Positions 1-8,276 of a DNA stretch of 64,000 nt are shown here, in pieces. Under the pieces are notes generated by a model, which saw nothing but the letters and a program-made list of their open reading frames with translations, made no database searches and was not told the DNA's origin. The stretch's first letter is position 1, and every line of letters starts with the position of its first letter. Source of the DNA: Castellaniella sp049673105 (GTDB lineage: Bacteria > Pseudomonadota > Gammaproteobacteria > Burkholderiales > Burkholderiaceae_B); the NCBI RefSeq assembly GCF_049673105.1, contig NZ_JBATXG010000025.1:62001-126000 (forward strand), in the 5' to 3' direction. The translations under genes and the position numbers were made by a program.

Positions 1-1
1 C

Positions 2-961
2 CGTGTCTTCATCGCTGAACAGACCGGCTCCATCGGCAATTCCATTCTGAACGGCAGCGATGGAATGGTGCCTGCGCCCTCGCTGCAGGCCGCGCTGGAC
101 TACGCCGTCGCCTACGGAAAGGCGATCTGGAAGGCCATGATGCTGGGCTTGCTGCTGGGTTCGGGCCTGCAAGCCCTGCTGCCATCCCCCTGGATTCAGC
201 GCTGGTTAGGCGGCTTTGGCGCCGGCAGCGTTCTGACGGGCAGTCTGCTATCCATCCCCAGCATGATGTGCACCTGCTGCTCCGCCCCCGTTGTGAACGG
301 GCTGAGGGACTGCCGCGCCGCGCCCGGCAGCACGATCGCTTACTGGCTGGGCAACACCATGCTCAACCCGGCTACCCTGGTGTTCATGGGTTTCGTGCTG
401 GGCTGGCACTGGGCGGGGCTGCGGCTGGTCGCGGGACTGGCGATGGTGCTGGGACTAGGCTGGCTGGTGAACCGTCTGAACCGCGGCGACGCCCTGGCCG
501 ACGTCTCTGACCTGCCTACTGCCGCGATGCCCGACCAGGCGTCCCTGGGAGCAGGGTCCATCCTGCGGCGCTGGGTGCAGTCTTTCACCGGCATGGCGCT
601 GCGCTTGCTGCCGGAATATCTGATTCTGGTGCTGCTGCTGGGCGCCGTCCGCGCCTGGCTGTTTCCCGTGCTGGACATGAGCATCGACAACAGTCTGCTG
701 TGGATCGCCGGCGCCGCCATCGTCGGCCTGCTGTTCGTCATCCCGACCGCCGGCGAAGTCCCTATCGTCCAGACCATGCTGGCGCTGGGCGTGGCGACCG
801 GGCCGGCCGCCGCATTGCTCGTCACGCTGCCGCCCGTCAGCCTGCCTTCGCTGGCCATGGTCGCCAAGTCATTCCGACGTCGGGATTTGACCGTGATCAT
901 CCTGGGCATTGCGATCCTGGGCATGCTGACGGGCGGCGCTGCCATCACGCTGGGTTTCTGA
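2..961 (+). CDS. Permease of the COG0701/DUF318 family, 5' end outside the window
   Basis: Integral membrane permease. The reading frame is open from base 2, upstream of the first visible ATG at base 65, so the gene probably begins before the window and only its C-terminal 319 residues are seen. Several hydrophobic helices are visible. The hallmark is a cysteine-rich stretch MMCTCCSAPVV near base 263, followed by a conserved GNTMLNPATLVFMGF segment. A second, similar half near base 730 carries PTAGEVPIVQTML. Such permeases have been linked to metal or arsenical efflux; the substrate here cannot be read from the sequence. The family is clear, the function is not. Confidence 0.8.
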   Translation, partial: RVFIAEQTGSIGNSILNGSDGMVPAPSLQAALDYAVAYGKAIWKAMMLGLLLGSGLQALLPSPWIQRWLGGFGAGSVLTGSLLSIPSMMCTCCSAPVVNGLRDCRAAPGSTIAYWLGNTMLNPATLVFMGFVLGWHWAGLRLVAGLAMVLGLGWLVNRLNRGDALADVSDLPTAAMPDQASLGAGSILRRWVQSFTGMALRLLPEYLILVLLLGAVRAWLFPVLDMSIDNSLLWIAGAAIVGLLFVIPTAGEVPIVQTMLALGVATGPAAALLVTLPPVSLPSLAMVAKSFRRRDLTVIILGIAILGMLTGGAAITLGF

Positions 962-1000
962 AGATCACGCCAGCGATCCGCCGCGCGGGACCGGGCCGGC

Positions 1001-2059
1001 TCAGTCCTCGACCGTCGCCTGGGCGAGCCTCTGGATAGAGATCGGCGCGCAACCCTCGGCATCGTTGCTGACGGTCACATAGACGGGCTGACCCGCGCCC
1101 GCGATGCCGCGCATGGCGCGCGCCAGCACGGCGCGGGTGTGAAGGTCTTCGTTGACGATGGCATTGAACGGGGCGTGCTGCTTCTGCGCATCGGCGTAGC
1201 CATAAGCGCCAAAGATGCGATTCAGGCTCCACCGACACACCAGCGGGCCAGGCCATAGGGCGCGCAGCAGGGGCAGTTGCTCTTGAATCGGCGGCATTTT
1301 GGCATGCAAGCCCAGACAGAAGGTAGCGTCATGCGCCCGGAGCACATCGACCAGCGCCTGGCCCAAGAGCTCAGGGTCCCGGACCTCCACGGCGACAATC
1401 ACAGCGGCCTGTGCGGACAAGGCCTGCCGGACGGCGGCCAGCATCTGGTCCAGTCTTTCCCACAGCGCCAGGGGGCGACCGAGCCAGTTCCAAGGCAGCG
1501 GACTCAACTGGAAAACGAGTACGCCCAGTTTGGCGCCCAGGCCATCCAGCGCCGGCTGCACGAAACGCTCGACGGCCAGTTGCGCATCGAGAAAATCCGG
1601 ATTGGCCTTCAGCGCCTTGCCTTCCTCGCCGCGCACCTGAGCGTCGGTGACGAGAGCCGGACACTTCACGACGAAACGAAAGTCCTCGTCGACCTGGCCC
1701 GCATACGCGGCATACTGGCTGGCCGTCAGCGGGCGCCAGAAGCTGCGGTCGACGCAGATCGTGCGCAGCAGCGGATGCTGGTGGTAGGCCTCAAGCCCAT
1801 GCTTGGACAAAGTGCTTGGGTCGTAGTCGCCATCCCAGACCAGGCCATCCCAGCCTGGGTAGGACCAGGTGGAGGCCCCGACACGCACCTGCGCCGAAAG
1901 CTGCTGCGCCAGTTCGCGCCAGGACTCGGCAGCCGGCGCAGGGCGCACCTTGGCCTTGCGGCGACGGACCGAGGACGCCGGCTGCTCATGAGAGGTGGTG
2001 CTGACCGACTGATCGGCCAGCACCGGCGGAAGGGTTTCCCCGAAAAGATCGCCTTGCAT
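1001..2059 (-). CDS. DUF72 (YecE-like) family protein
   Basis: This 352-residue protein has a basic, low-complexity N-terminus of about 50 residues followed by a DUF72 domain. The domain opens with VRVGASTWSYPGW, contains DFRFVVKCPALVTD in the middle, and ends with an unusually Ala-rich YVTVSNDAEGCAP segment. DUF72 proteins adopt a TIM-barrel-like fold, and their reaction is unknown. The ATG at 2059 is the only reasonable start. The gene stands alone and converges on the upstream permease. The family assignment is firm; no biochemical role is claimed. Confidence 0.85.
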   Translation of the reverse strand: MQGDLFGETLPPVLADQSVSTTSHEQPASSVRRRKAKVRPAPAAESWRELAQQLSAQVRVGASTWSYPGWDGLVWDGDYDPSTLSKHGLEAYHQHPLLRTICVDRSFWRPLTASQYAAYAGQVDEDFRFVVKCPALVTDAQVRGEEGKALKANPDFLDAQLAVERFVQPALDGLGAKLGVLVFQLSPLPWNWLGRPLALWERLDQMLAAVRQALSAQAAVIVAVEVRDPELLGQALVDVLRAHDATFCLGLHAKMPPIQEQLPLLRALWPGPLVCRWSLNRIFGAYGYADAQKQHAPFNAIVNEDLHTRAVLARAMRGIAGAGQPVYVTVSNDAEGCAPISIQRLAQATVED

Positions 2060-2104
2060 GGGTTCAACGGACGCTGAGACAGGCTCAAGCGTACCGCATC
2101 CCCT

Positions 2105-2133
2105 GTCCCGCCCGCCGGGGCGGCGGGCGGGAC
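2105..2133 (-). terminator. Very stable hairpin just after the pirin gene
   Basis: A perfect 12-base-pair stem (2105-2116 with 2122-2133), made only of G and C apart from its outermost A-T-type pair, encloses a 5-base loop. It lies two bases beyond the pirin stop codon. No T-tract follows on either strand, so it may act as a 3' stabiliser or pause site rather than a classical intrinsic terminator. Confidence 0.5.
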
Positions 2134-2135
2134 GG

Positions 2136-3026
2136 TCAGCGGGCCGTCGCGGCCTCGACTACCGGAATGCGCCCGAAGTTGCCGCTGCGGAAGTCGTCCA
2201 GCGCCTGCCGGATTTCCGCTTCGCTGTTCATGACGAACGGCCCATAGCCCACGACAGGCTCATCGATCGGCTCGCCCGACAGCCACAACAGCGTGGCCTC
2301 GTTGTTGGCCTCCAGGTGCACCGCGTCGGCCTCGCGGTCCATGTGCACCAGCTGGCCGGCGCGCACGACTTCCTGCCCGTTGATCAGCACCGTGCCGTGC
2401 AAGACCACCAGCGCCAGGGTATGGCCTGGACGGGCCGGCAGCTCGGTCGCGGCGCCGGTCCGCAGCCGCACGTCCCAGACATCGATCGGCGTGAACGTCC
2501 GGGCAGGACCGCGGCTGCCGCCATAGTTCCCGGCAATGACGCGCAAATGACCGGCGCCGTCGGGCAGGTCGATCTGCGGGATATCGGCATTCAGCAGGGT
2601 CTGGTAACCGGGAGCGGACATCTTGTCCCGGGCCGGCAGATTGACCCACAGCTGCACCATCTCCAGCGGGCCGCCGCGCTTGGCGAAGGCTTCGGAGTGA
2701 TATTCCTCGTGCAGAATGCCCGAGGCCGCCGTCATCCACTGGACATCGCCGGGGCCGATGGTGCCGCCCGCGCCCGTGGAATCACGGTGCGCCACTTCGC
2801 CCTCGTAGATGATGGTCACGGTCTCGAACCCCCGGTGCGGGTGCTCGCCCACGCCACGTCGCGCCCCTGTAGGCGTGAAGTTTTGGGGACCCGCATGATC
2901 CAGCAGCAAAAAGGGGCTCAGCGCCTGGCCGTGGTTGTCGTAGCTGAATAGCGAACGCACGGGGAAGCCGTCGCCCACCCAATGCGGGCGCGGCGCTTCG
3001 TATACACCGAGGATTTTCTTGAGCAT
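2136..3026 (-). CDS. Pirin family protein
   Basis: A 296-residue bicupin of the pirin (YhhW) family. The N-terminal cupin carries the metal site: H62 and H64 in GEHPHRGFETV, with H106 and E108 in SGILHEE. Some relatives have quercetin 2,3-dioxygenase activity, while others act as redox-sensitive regulators, so the substrate is open. The length is normal for the family. A LysR gene is transcribed divergently across a 130-base gap that holds an inverted repeat, which suggests this gene is its target. A strong hairpin follows the stop codon. Confidence 0.9.
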   Translation of the reverse strand: MLKKILGVYEAPRPHWVGDGFPVRSLFSYDNHGQALSPFLLLDHAGPQNFTPTGARRGVGEHPHRGFETVTIIYEGEVAHRDSTGAGGTIGPGDVQWMTAASGILHEEYHSEAFAKRGGPLEMVQLWVNLPARDKMSAPGYQTLLNADIPQIDLPDGAGHLRVIAGNYGGSRGPARTFTPIDVWDVRLRTGAATELPARPGHTLALVVLHGTVLINGQEVVRAGQLVHMDREADAVHLEANNEATLLWLSGEPIDEPVVGYGPFVMNSEAEIRQALDDFRSGNFGRIPVVEAATAR

Positions 3027-3087
3027 GGTCTTTCTCCTTGCGATGGGGCTGGGTCTTGGAGTCCGCAGCCGGTTTTGAACATAGTGT

Positions 3088-3111
3088 GATTATGATTTTG
3101 GAACGATAATC
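3088..3111. promoter_or_regulatory. Inverted repeat between pirin and LysR genes, candidate LysR box
   Basis: The gap between the divergent pirin and LysR starts contains GATTAT-N12-ATAATC, a perfect 6-base dyad in AT-rich surroundings. LysR regulators usually bind imperfect dyads with a T-N11-A core near their own promoter, so this is the best operator candidate. Binding is inferred. Confidence 0.45.
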
Positions 3112-3156
3112 TGTGTAGACCCTAAAATTCACTCTTAGTGTTCTATATTTGAAACT

Positions 3157-4068
3157 ATGAAACTGCCTGATCTGAATGAGCTGTACTACTACGCCAAGGT
3201 CGTGGAACACGGCGGATTCGCACCGGCAGGCCGCGCTCTGGGTATTCCCAAATCCAAGCTCAGCCGCCGCGTAGCCTTGCTGGAAGAACGCCTGGGAACA
3301 CGGCTATTGCTGCGTTCCACGCGCAGCTTTTCCGTGACCGAGGTCGGCAAACGCTATTACGAGCACTGCCGCGCCATGCTGATCGAGGCCGAGGCCGCAG
3401 AGGAATCCGCCGCGCTCGCGCATGCCGAACCCTGCGGCGTGGTCCGCCTGAGCTGCCCGGTCGCCCTGCTGGCTGCGCGTGTCGGCGGTTTCCTGGGCGA
3501 ATTCATGCAGCAATACCCTCAGGTTGAATTGCAGGTGGACGAAACCAACCGCCGCGTGGACGTGGTGGGGGAAGGCCTGGACATGGCGATCCGCGTACGC
3601 CCGCCGCCATTGCAGGACAGCGATCTGGTCCTGCGCATCCTGGCCGAACGCAAACAGTGCCTGGTGGCCAGCCCCGCCTTGCTGCAGCGCATGGGCGCCC
3701 CTGCCGGGCCAATGGACCTGGCCGGCTGGCCCAGCCTGGACATGGGGGTGCCGCAGGAAACCCACCGCTGGGTGCTGCACGGCCCCGACGCCACCCGCAC
3801 CGAAGTCCGCCATCAGCCCAAGCTGGTCACGCAATCCATGCAGGCGCTGTGCGACGCCGCGCTGCTGGATGCGGGTGTCGTGCAATTGCCGACTATGTTC
3901 GTGCAGGAATTTCTACGCAGCGGCGCACTGGTGCGGGTGCTGCCAAGCTGGGCGCCCCGGTCAGAAATCATTCATGCCGTCTATGCATCCCGGCGCGGCC
4001 AGCTGCCCGCCGTGCGCGCTTTACTGGACCATCTGGCTGCGCGGTTCGAGGCCTTGCTGGAAGAATGA
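3157..4068 (+). CDS. LysR family transcriptional regulator, divergent from pirin
   Basis: A 303-residue LysR-type regulator. Residues 1-60 form the winged helix-turn-helix (LPDLNELYYYAKVVEHGGF, then a recognition helix around GIPKSKLSRRVALLE). The rest is the two-lobed inducer-binding domain, in the arrangement of the CrgA/DsdC-like subgroup whose N-terminus reads LNELYYYAKV. This subgroup is commonly encoded next to pirin genes. The ATG at 3157 gives the usual length. It probably controls the divergent pirin gene and itself; the inducer is unknown. Confidence 0.92.
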   Translation: MKLPDLNELYYYAKVVEHGGFAPAGRALGIPKSKLSRRVALLEERLGTRLLLRSTRSFSVTEVGKRYYEHCRAMLIEAEAAEESAALAHAEPCGVVRLSCPVALLAARVGGFLGEFMQQYPQVELQVDETNRRVDVVGEGLDMAIRVRPPPLQDSDLVLRILAERKQCLVASPALLQRMGAPAGPMDLAGWPSLDMGVPQETHRWVLHGPDATRTEVRHQPKLVTQSMQALCDAALLDAGVVQLPTMFVQEFLRSGALVRVLPSWAPRSEIIHAVYASRRGQLPAVRALLDHLAARFEALLEE

Positions 4069-4130
4069 GGCGCCGGCGGCTTCCGCCACGGTGTGTTGGG
4101 TCGACCCAGGTGCGATGTGCGTTCGCAGGC

Positions 4131-4167
4131 CTAAAAACAAAAGACCCGAACGGAAGGCCGGGTCTTT
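4131..4167 (-). terminator. Intrinsic terminator of tRNA-Gly
   Basis: A 9-base stem AAAGACCCG/CGGGTCTTT (4140-4148 with 4159-4167) is followed on the minus strand by TTTTGTTTTT. It sits nine bases past the CCA end of tRNA-Gly, as expected for a factor-independent terminator of that transcript. Confidence 0.85.
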
Positions 4168-4175
4168 GCGAGTCC

Positions 4176-4249
4176 TGGAGCGGGTGATGGGAATCGAACC
4201 CACGACGGAAGCTTGGGAAGCTTCAGTTTTACCATTAAACTACACCCGC
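4176..4249 (-). tRNA. tRNA-Gly (anticodon CCC)
   Basis: A 74-base cloverleaf with encoded CCA. The acceptor stem is GCGGGTG/CACCCGC, the T arm contains GGTTCGATTCC, and the anticodon stem GAAGC/GCTTC encloses the loop TTCCCAA, which places CCC at positions 34-36. A classical terminator follows. The 5' end overlaps the first copy of a 9-base direct repeat (GCAATCGAT, twice, 4248-4265). Confidence 0.96.
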
Positions 4250-4335
4250 AATCGATGCAATCGATTGATGCACAAGGATTTATGGGTAAAATTGAAGACC
4301 ACGAAAATCCCTGAAGCCCTGCATTTTACAGCATT

Positions 4336-5088
4336 TTGAATCTCCCAAAGCCCCCCCCTCCCATCGTCACGGCCCAGACGCCTTCGGGCAGCACGCATAT
4401 CCGCAGCTTCGTCCACCGCCGCGCCCACATCACGCCCAGCCAGGAACAAGCGATCGCGGAATGGCTGCCGCGCTGGTCGATCCGCTACCAGAACACGCCG
4501 CTGGACCTGGCTGCCGCCTTTGGCCGTTCGGCGCCCACGATTCTGGAAATCGGCTTCGGCATGGGCGAAACCACCCAGCAGATCGCCCAGGCGCGGCCCG
4601 GCGACAATTTCCTGGGGGTGGAAGTCTTCAACGCGGGCGTGGGCGCGTTGCTGAAACGCATCCACGAACACGAACTGGACAACATCCGCATCATTCAGCA
4701 TGACGCGGTTGAAGTACTGCGCGACATGATCGCGCCGGGGTCGCTGGCTGGCGCGCATATCTATTTCCCCGATCCCTGGCCGAAAAAACGCCACCACAAG
4801 CGCCGCCTGATCCAGCCGGCGTTCATCGAGCTGCTGGTCAGCCGCCTGGCGCCGGGCGCCTACATCCACTGCGCCACCGATTGGGAACACTATGCCCAGC
4901 AAATGCTGGACGTGCTGTCGGCAGACCCCAAGCTAAGCAATACCTGCGCAAACTACGCGCCCCGCCCCGATTATCGGCCCCTGACGAAATTCGAGAACCG
5001 GGGGCTGCGCCTGGGTCACGGGGTGTGGGATCTGATCTTCACGCGGCGCCCGCAGGCCGACGCCGCAAGCAACACAAAGGCAGACTGA
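4336..5088 (+). CDS. trmB: tRNA (guanine-N7)-methyltransferase
   Basis: TrmB makes m7G46 in the variable loop of tRNAs using S-adenosylmethionine. Visible signatures are the SAM-binding motif LEIGFGMGETT, the family motif FPDPWPKKRHHKRRL and the C-terminal TKFENRGLRLGHGVWDL. The only start that covers the conserved N-terminus (HIRSFVHRRAHIT) is a TTG at 4336, with no convincing Shine-Dalgarno sequence, so translation may be weak or leaderless. The stop codon overlaps the start of the next gene by one base (TGATG), indicating translational coupling with pip. Length (250 residues) is normal. Confidence 0.94.
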   Translation: MNLPKPPPPIVTAQTPSGSTHIRSFVHRRAHITPSQEQAIAEWLPRWSIRYQNTPLDLAAAFGRSAPTILEIGFGMGETTQQIAQARPGDNFLGVEVFNAGVGALLKRIHEHELDNIRIIQHDAVEVLRDMIAPGSLAGAHIYFPDPWPKKRHHKRRLIQPAFIELLVSRLAPGAYIHCATDWEHYAQQMLDVLSADPKLSNTCANYAPRPDYRPLTKFENRGLRLGHGVWDLIFTRRPQADAASNTKAD

Positions 5089-6020
5089 TGTATCCGGAAA
5101 TCGAACCCTACGATCAAGGCATGCTGGAAGCGGGCCACGGCCATCGCGTGTACTGGGAACTGTGCGGCAATCCACAAGGCACGCCGGTGGTCTTCCTGCA
5201 TGGCGGGCCGGGCGCGGGGTGTTCCGTGACGCATCGCCGCGTCTTTGACCCCAGCCGCTACAACATCCTGTTGTTCGATCAGCGCGGCTGCGGTCGATCC
5301 ACGCCCTCGGCCTGCCTGGAACACAACACGACCTGGGATCTGGTCGCCGACATCGAACGGCTGCGCACCGAGGTCCTGAAGACCGAGGCAATGGTAGTGT
5401 TTGGCGGGTCCTGGGGATCCACGCTGGCCCTGGCCTATGCCGAAACCCATCCCGACCGGGTGCGCGCCCTGATCGTGCGCGGGATCTTCCTGCTGCGCCA
5501 GGCGGAACTGCGCTGGTTCTACCAGGAAGGCGCATCCTGGCTGTTTCCCGATATCTGGGAAGGTTATCTGGCCCCCATCCCGGAAGCCGAACGCGGCGAT
5601 CTGATCGCAGCCTACCACCGCCGCCTGACGGGCGACGACCCGCAGGCGCAACTGCAGGCGGCGCATGCCTGGACGCAATGGGAAAGCCACACCATCACCC
5701 TGCTGCCCAATCCCCAGCATCAGCAAGCCCACTCCAGCGACCAGTCGGCGCTGGCCTTCGCCCGCATCGAAAATCACTATTTCGTGAACAAGGGCTTCAT
5801 GGAAGAAGGCCAGTTGCTGCGCGACGCACATAAGCTGGCGGACATTCCCGGCGTGATCGTGCAGGGCCGCTATGACGCCTGCACCCCGGCCAGATCCGCC
5901 TGGGATCTGCACAAGGCCTGGCCCAAGGCAGAATTCCACATGATCCCGGATGCGGGCCACGCCTTTGACGAACCCGGCATCCTGAAGCAGCTGCTGGCCG
6001 CCACGGATCAATTCGCCTGA
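5088..6020 (+). CDS. pip: Proline iminopeptidase
   Basis: A 310-residue alpha/beta hydrolase of peptidase family S33 that releases N-terminal proline from peptides. It shows the oxyanion motif HGGPGAG, the nucleophile S108 in GGSWGS, an acid in QGRYDACTPA and the catalytic histidine in PDAGHAFDE. The ATG at 5088 follows the trmB stop with a one-base overlap and yields the normal family N-terminus (YPEIEPYDQG). The frame stays open upstream inside trmB, but that extension is not conserved. The protein is probably cytoplasmic because there is no signal peptide. Confidence 0.94.
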   Translation: MYPEIEPYDQGMLEAGHGHRVYWELCGNPQGTPVVFLHGGPGAGCSVTHRRVFDPSRYNILLFDQRGCGRSTPSACLEHNTTWDLVADIERLRTEVLKTEAMVVFGGSWGSTLALAYAETHPDRVRALIVRGIFLLRQAELRWFYQEGASWLFPDIWEGYLAPIPEAERGDLIAAYHRRLTGDDPQAQLQAAHAWTQWESHTITLLPNPQHQQAHSSDQSALAFARIENHYFVNKGFMEEGQLLRDAHKLADIPGVIVQGRYDACTPARSAWDLHKAWPKAEFHMIPDAGHAFDEPGILKQLLAATDQFA

Positions 6021-6033
6021 AGGAGACCATGCC

Positions 6034-6240
6034 ATGAGCCTGACCATCCATCTGAACGGCCACGAAACCCACCTGGACCAGGTGCAGACCGTGCAAGACC
6101 TGATCGTTCACCTGGGCTACCAGGACAAACGCATCGCCATAGAACGCAACGGCGACATCGTGCCACGCAGCCAGCACGGCCAGACCAGCCTGGCCAACGG
6201 CGACCGCCTGGAAATCGTGGTGGCGGTGGGGGGCGGGTAA
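6034..6240 (+). CDS. thiS: Sulfur carrier protein ThiS
   Basis: A 68-residue ubiquitin-like protein ending in Gly-Gly-Gly, the C-terminus that is adenylated and thiocarboxylated to donate sulfur for the thiazole ring of thiamine. The start is supported by AGGAGA seven bases upstream of the ATG. It follows pip by 13 bases. The usual partner thiG (thiazole synthase) is not next to it in this window, so it must be encoded elsewhere or have been moved. The beta-grasp pattern and tail make the family clear. Confidence 0.87.
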   Translation: MSLTIHLNGHETHLDQVQTVQDLIVHLGYQDKRIAIERNGDIVPRSQHGQTSLANGDRLEIVVAVGGG

Positions 6241-6288
6241 CACCGCCCTCATGGCATACTGTGGGCATCCCCTATTCCGAGACGCACC

Positions 6289-6753
6289 ATGAAAGGCCAC
6301 CCCGAAGTCCTCGCCTACCTGACACGGCAACTGCGCGATGAGCTCGCTGCGCGGGATCAATATTTCATCCATTCCCGGCGCTACCAGGATCTGGGCCTGA
6401 GCAAGCTGTTCGAGCGCAACGACCACGAAATGCAGGAAGAAACCCAGCACGCCGACAGCCTGCTGCAACGCATCCTGATGCTGGAAGGCGAACCCGACAT
6501 GCGGCCCAGCGCGTTTACGCCCGGCACGGACGTGCCAGGCATGCTGCGCGCCGATCTGGATCTGGAATACGAAGTGCGCGCATCCTTGCGCGAGGGCATC
6601 GCGCTGTGCGAAAAGCACGCGGATTTCGTCAGCCGCGACCTGCTGCTGCAACAGCTGATCGACACCGAATCCGATCACGCCTACTGGCTGGAAAAGCAGA
6701 TCGGCCTGATCGAACAAATCGGTCTGGAAAACTATCTGCAGTCCCAGACCTGA
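6289..6753 (+). CDS. bfr: Bacterioferritin lacking the haem-ligand methionine
   Basis: A 154-residue four-helix ferritin-like protein that oxidises and stores iron in a 24-mer. The diiron ferroxidase ligands are all present: E18, E51, H54, E93, E127 and H130. Where Escherichia coli Bfr has M52, the residue that ligates the inter-subunit haem, this protein has threonine (E51-T52-Q53-H54). It is therefore expected to bind no haem through that position, like the haem-free partner in two-subunit bacterioferritins. No bacterioferritin-associated ferredoxin or second subunit gene is adjacent. The start is the ATG that gives the canonical MKGHPEVLAYL beginning. Confidence 0.93.
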   Translation: MKGHPEVLAYLTRQLRDELAARDQYFIHSRRYQDLGLSKLFERNDHEMQEETQHADSLLQRILMLEGEPDMRPSAFTPGTDVPGMLRADLDLEYEVRASLREGIALCEKHADFVSRDLLLQQLIDTESDHAYWLEKQIGLIEQIGLENYLQSQT

Positions 6754-6773
6754 TCAGGGGCGGGCCTGATCAG
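6750..6773. terminator. Convergent hairpin between bfr and ffh
   Basis: Two copies of the self-complementary octamer CTGATCAG (6750-6757 and 6766-6773) flank eight G/C bases and span the facing stop codons of bfr and ffh. They can pair into one stem and could serve both transcripts. No T-tract follows, so efficient termination is uncertain. Confidence 0.4.
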
Positions 6774-8185
6774 CGGAAACCGCCCCGCCCCATTCCGCCC
6801 AGGCCCTTCAGCCCGCCCATGGCGCGCATCATTTTTGCCATGCCGCCCTTTTTCATCTGCTTCATCATGCCCTGCATCTGTTCGAATTGCTTGAGCAGAC
6901 GGTTGACTTCCTGAACCGGCACGCCGGAACCTGCCGCGATGCGGCGTTTGCGCGATGCCTTGATCAATTCGGGCTTGGCGCGTTCCAGCGCCGTCATGGA
7001 ATTCAAGATGCCTTCGGTGCGGGCCAGCTGCTTTTCCGCCTGGCCGCCCTGCACCTGGGATGCCGCCTGGGCGAACTGCGCCGGCAGCTTTTCCAAGAGC
7101 GACCCCATGTCCCCCAGTTTTTTCACCTGCTGCAACTGGTCGCGGAAATCGTTCAGATCGAAACGGTCGCCGGATTTCAGCCGCGCCGCCAGCTTCTGGG
7201 CCTCGGCGACGTCGATGTTTTTCTGCGCCTGTTCGACCAGCGACACGATGTCGCCCATGCCCAGAATGCGCTGGGCCATGCGTTCCGGATGGAATGGCTC
7301 CAGACCATCCAGCTTTTCGGACATGCCGACGAATTTCAGCGGCTTGCCGGTGATCTGACGCACCGACAAGGCCGCGCCGCCCCGCGCGTCGCCGTCCAGC
7401 TTGGTCATCACCACGCCGGTCAAGGGCAAAGCGTCAGAAAACGCGCGCGCCACGTTGACCGCATCCTGCCCCTGCATGGCATCGACCACAAACAGGGTTT
7501 CGATGGGGTCCAGCAGTTCGTGCAGCGCCCGGATCTCGTCCATCATGGCCTGATCGATGCCCAGACGGCCTGCCGTATCGACGATCAGCACATCGTAGTG
7601 ATGGCGGCGGGCGTGATCCAGGGCGTCGCGGGCGATGTCCTGCGGTTTCTGCGTGGTTTCTGTGGGCAGAAAATCGACGCCCACCTGGGCCGCCACGGTC
7701 TTCAGCTGATCGATGGCGGCAGGGCGATAGACGTCGGCGCTGACGACCAGCACCTTTTTGCGGCCCGTCTTGCGCCCATGCTGGACGTGGTTGCCCTCGG
7801 ACAGCCATTTGGCCAGTTTGCCGGTGGTGGTGGTCTTGCCCGCGCCCTGCAGGCCGGCCATCAGGATCACGGCGGGCGGCTGGGCCGCCAGCGACAGTTC
7901 GCCGGCCTCGCCCCCCAGATCGCCGCCCATCAGGGCGGTCAGTTCCTTATGGACGATCCCGACCAGAGCCTGGCCAGGGTTCAGGCTGTCGACCACATCC
8001 TGCCCCAGGGCGGCGGTCTTGACCCGCCCGACAAAGTCGCGCACCACCGGCAGCGACACGTCAGCTTCCAGCAGGGCCAAGCGGACCTCGCGCAGCATTT
8101 CCTGCGTGTTCGCCTCGGTCAGGCGGGCCTCGCCGCGCATCGTCTTGACGATGCGCGACAGACGGGAGGTCAGGTTATCGAGCAT
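6770..8185 (-). CDS. ffh: Signal recognition particle protein Ffh (SRP54)
   Basis: Ffh binds 4.5S RNA and signal peptides and targets ribosomes to FtsY at the membrane. In order: an N-domain helix bundle (LTSRLSRIVKTMRGEARLTE), the GTPase G domain with P-loop GLQGAGKTTTTGKLA, the DTAGRLGID and TKLDGDARGG motifs, and a C-terminal methionine-rich M domain (MQGMMKQMKKGGMAKMMRAM). The start is the ATG at 8185, which begins with the conserved MLDNL; the frame continues upstream to 8290, but that part overlaps the divergent gene and is not conserved. 471 residues is typical. Confidence 0.97.
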   Translation of the reverse strand: MLDNLTSRLSRIVKTMRGEARLTEANTQEMLREVRLALLEADVSLPVVRDFVGRVKTAALGQDVVDSLNPGQALVGIVHKELTALMGGDLGGEAGELSLAAQPPAVILMAGLQGAGKTTTTGKLAKWLSEGNHVQHGRKTGRKKVLVVSADVYRPAAIDQLKTVAAQVGVDFLPTETTQKPQDIARDALDHARRHHYDVLIVDTAGRLGIDQAMMDEIRALHELLDPIETLFVVDAMQGQDAVNVARAFSDALPLTGVVMTKLDGDARGGAALSVRQITGKPLKFVGMSEKLDGLEPFHPERMAQRILGMGDIVSLVEQAQKNIDVAEAQKLAARLKSGDRFDLNDFRDQLQQVKKLGDMGSLLEKLPAQFAQAASQVQGGQAEKQLARTEGILNSMTALERAKPELIKASRKRRIAAGSGVPVQEVNRLLKQFEQMQGMMKQMKKGGMAKMMRAMGGLKGLGGMGRGGFR

Positions 8186-8276
8186 GGCGGTTCCACAAAA
8201 CTGGTTGATCTGTCGGCCAGCGCATAAAATGAAAGCTTTTGGAGGCGCACGCCGTGCGCCGGACACCGACAGGACT

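Noticed and set aside
4248..4265. Tandem repeat GCAATCGAT twice at the 5' end of tRNA-Gly, considered as an attachment site
   Set aside because: Only 18 bases, no integrase or foreign DNA beside it; probably a chance duplication.
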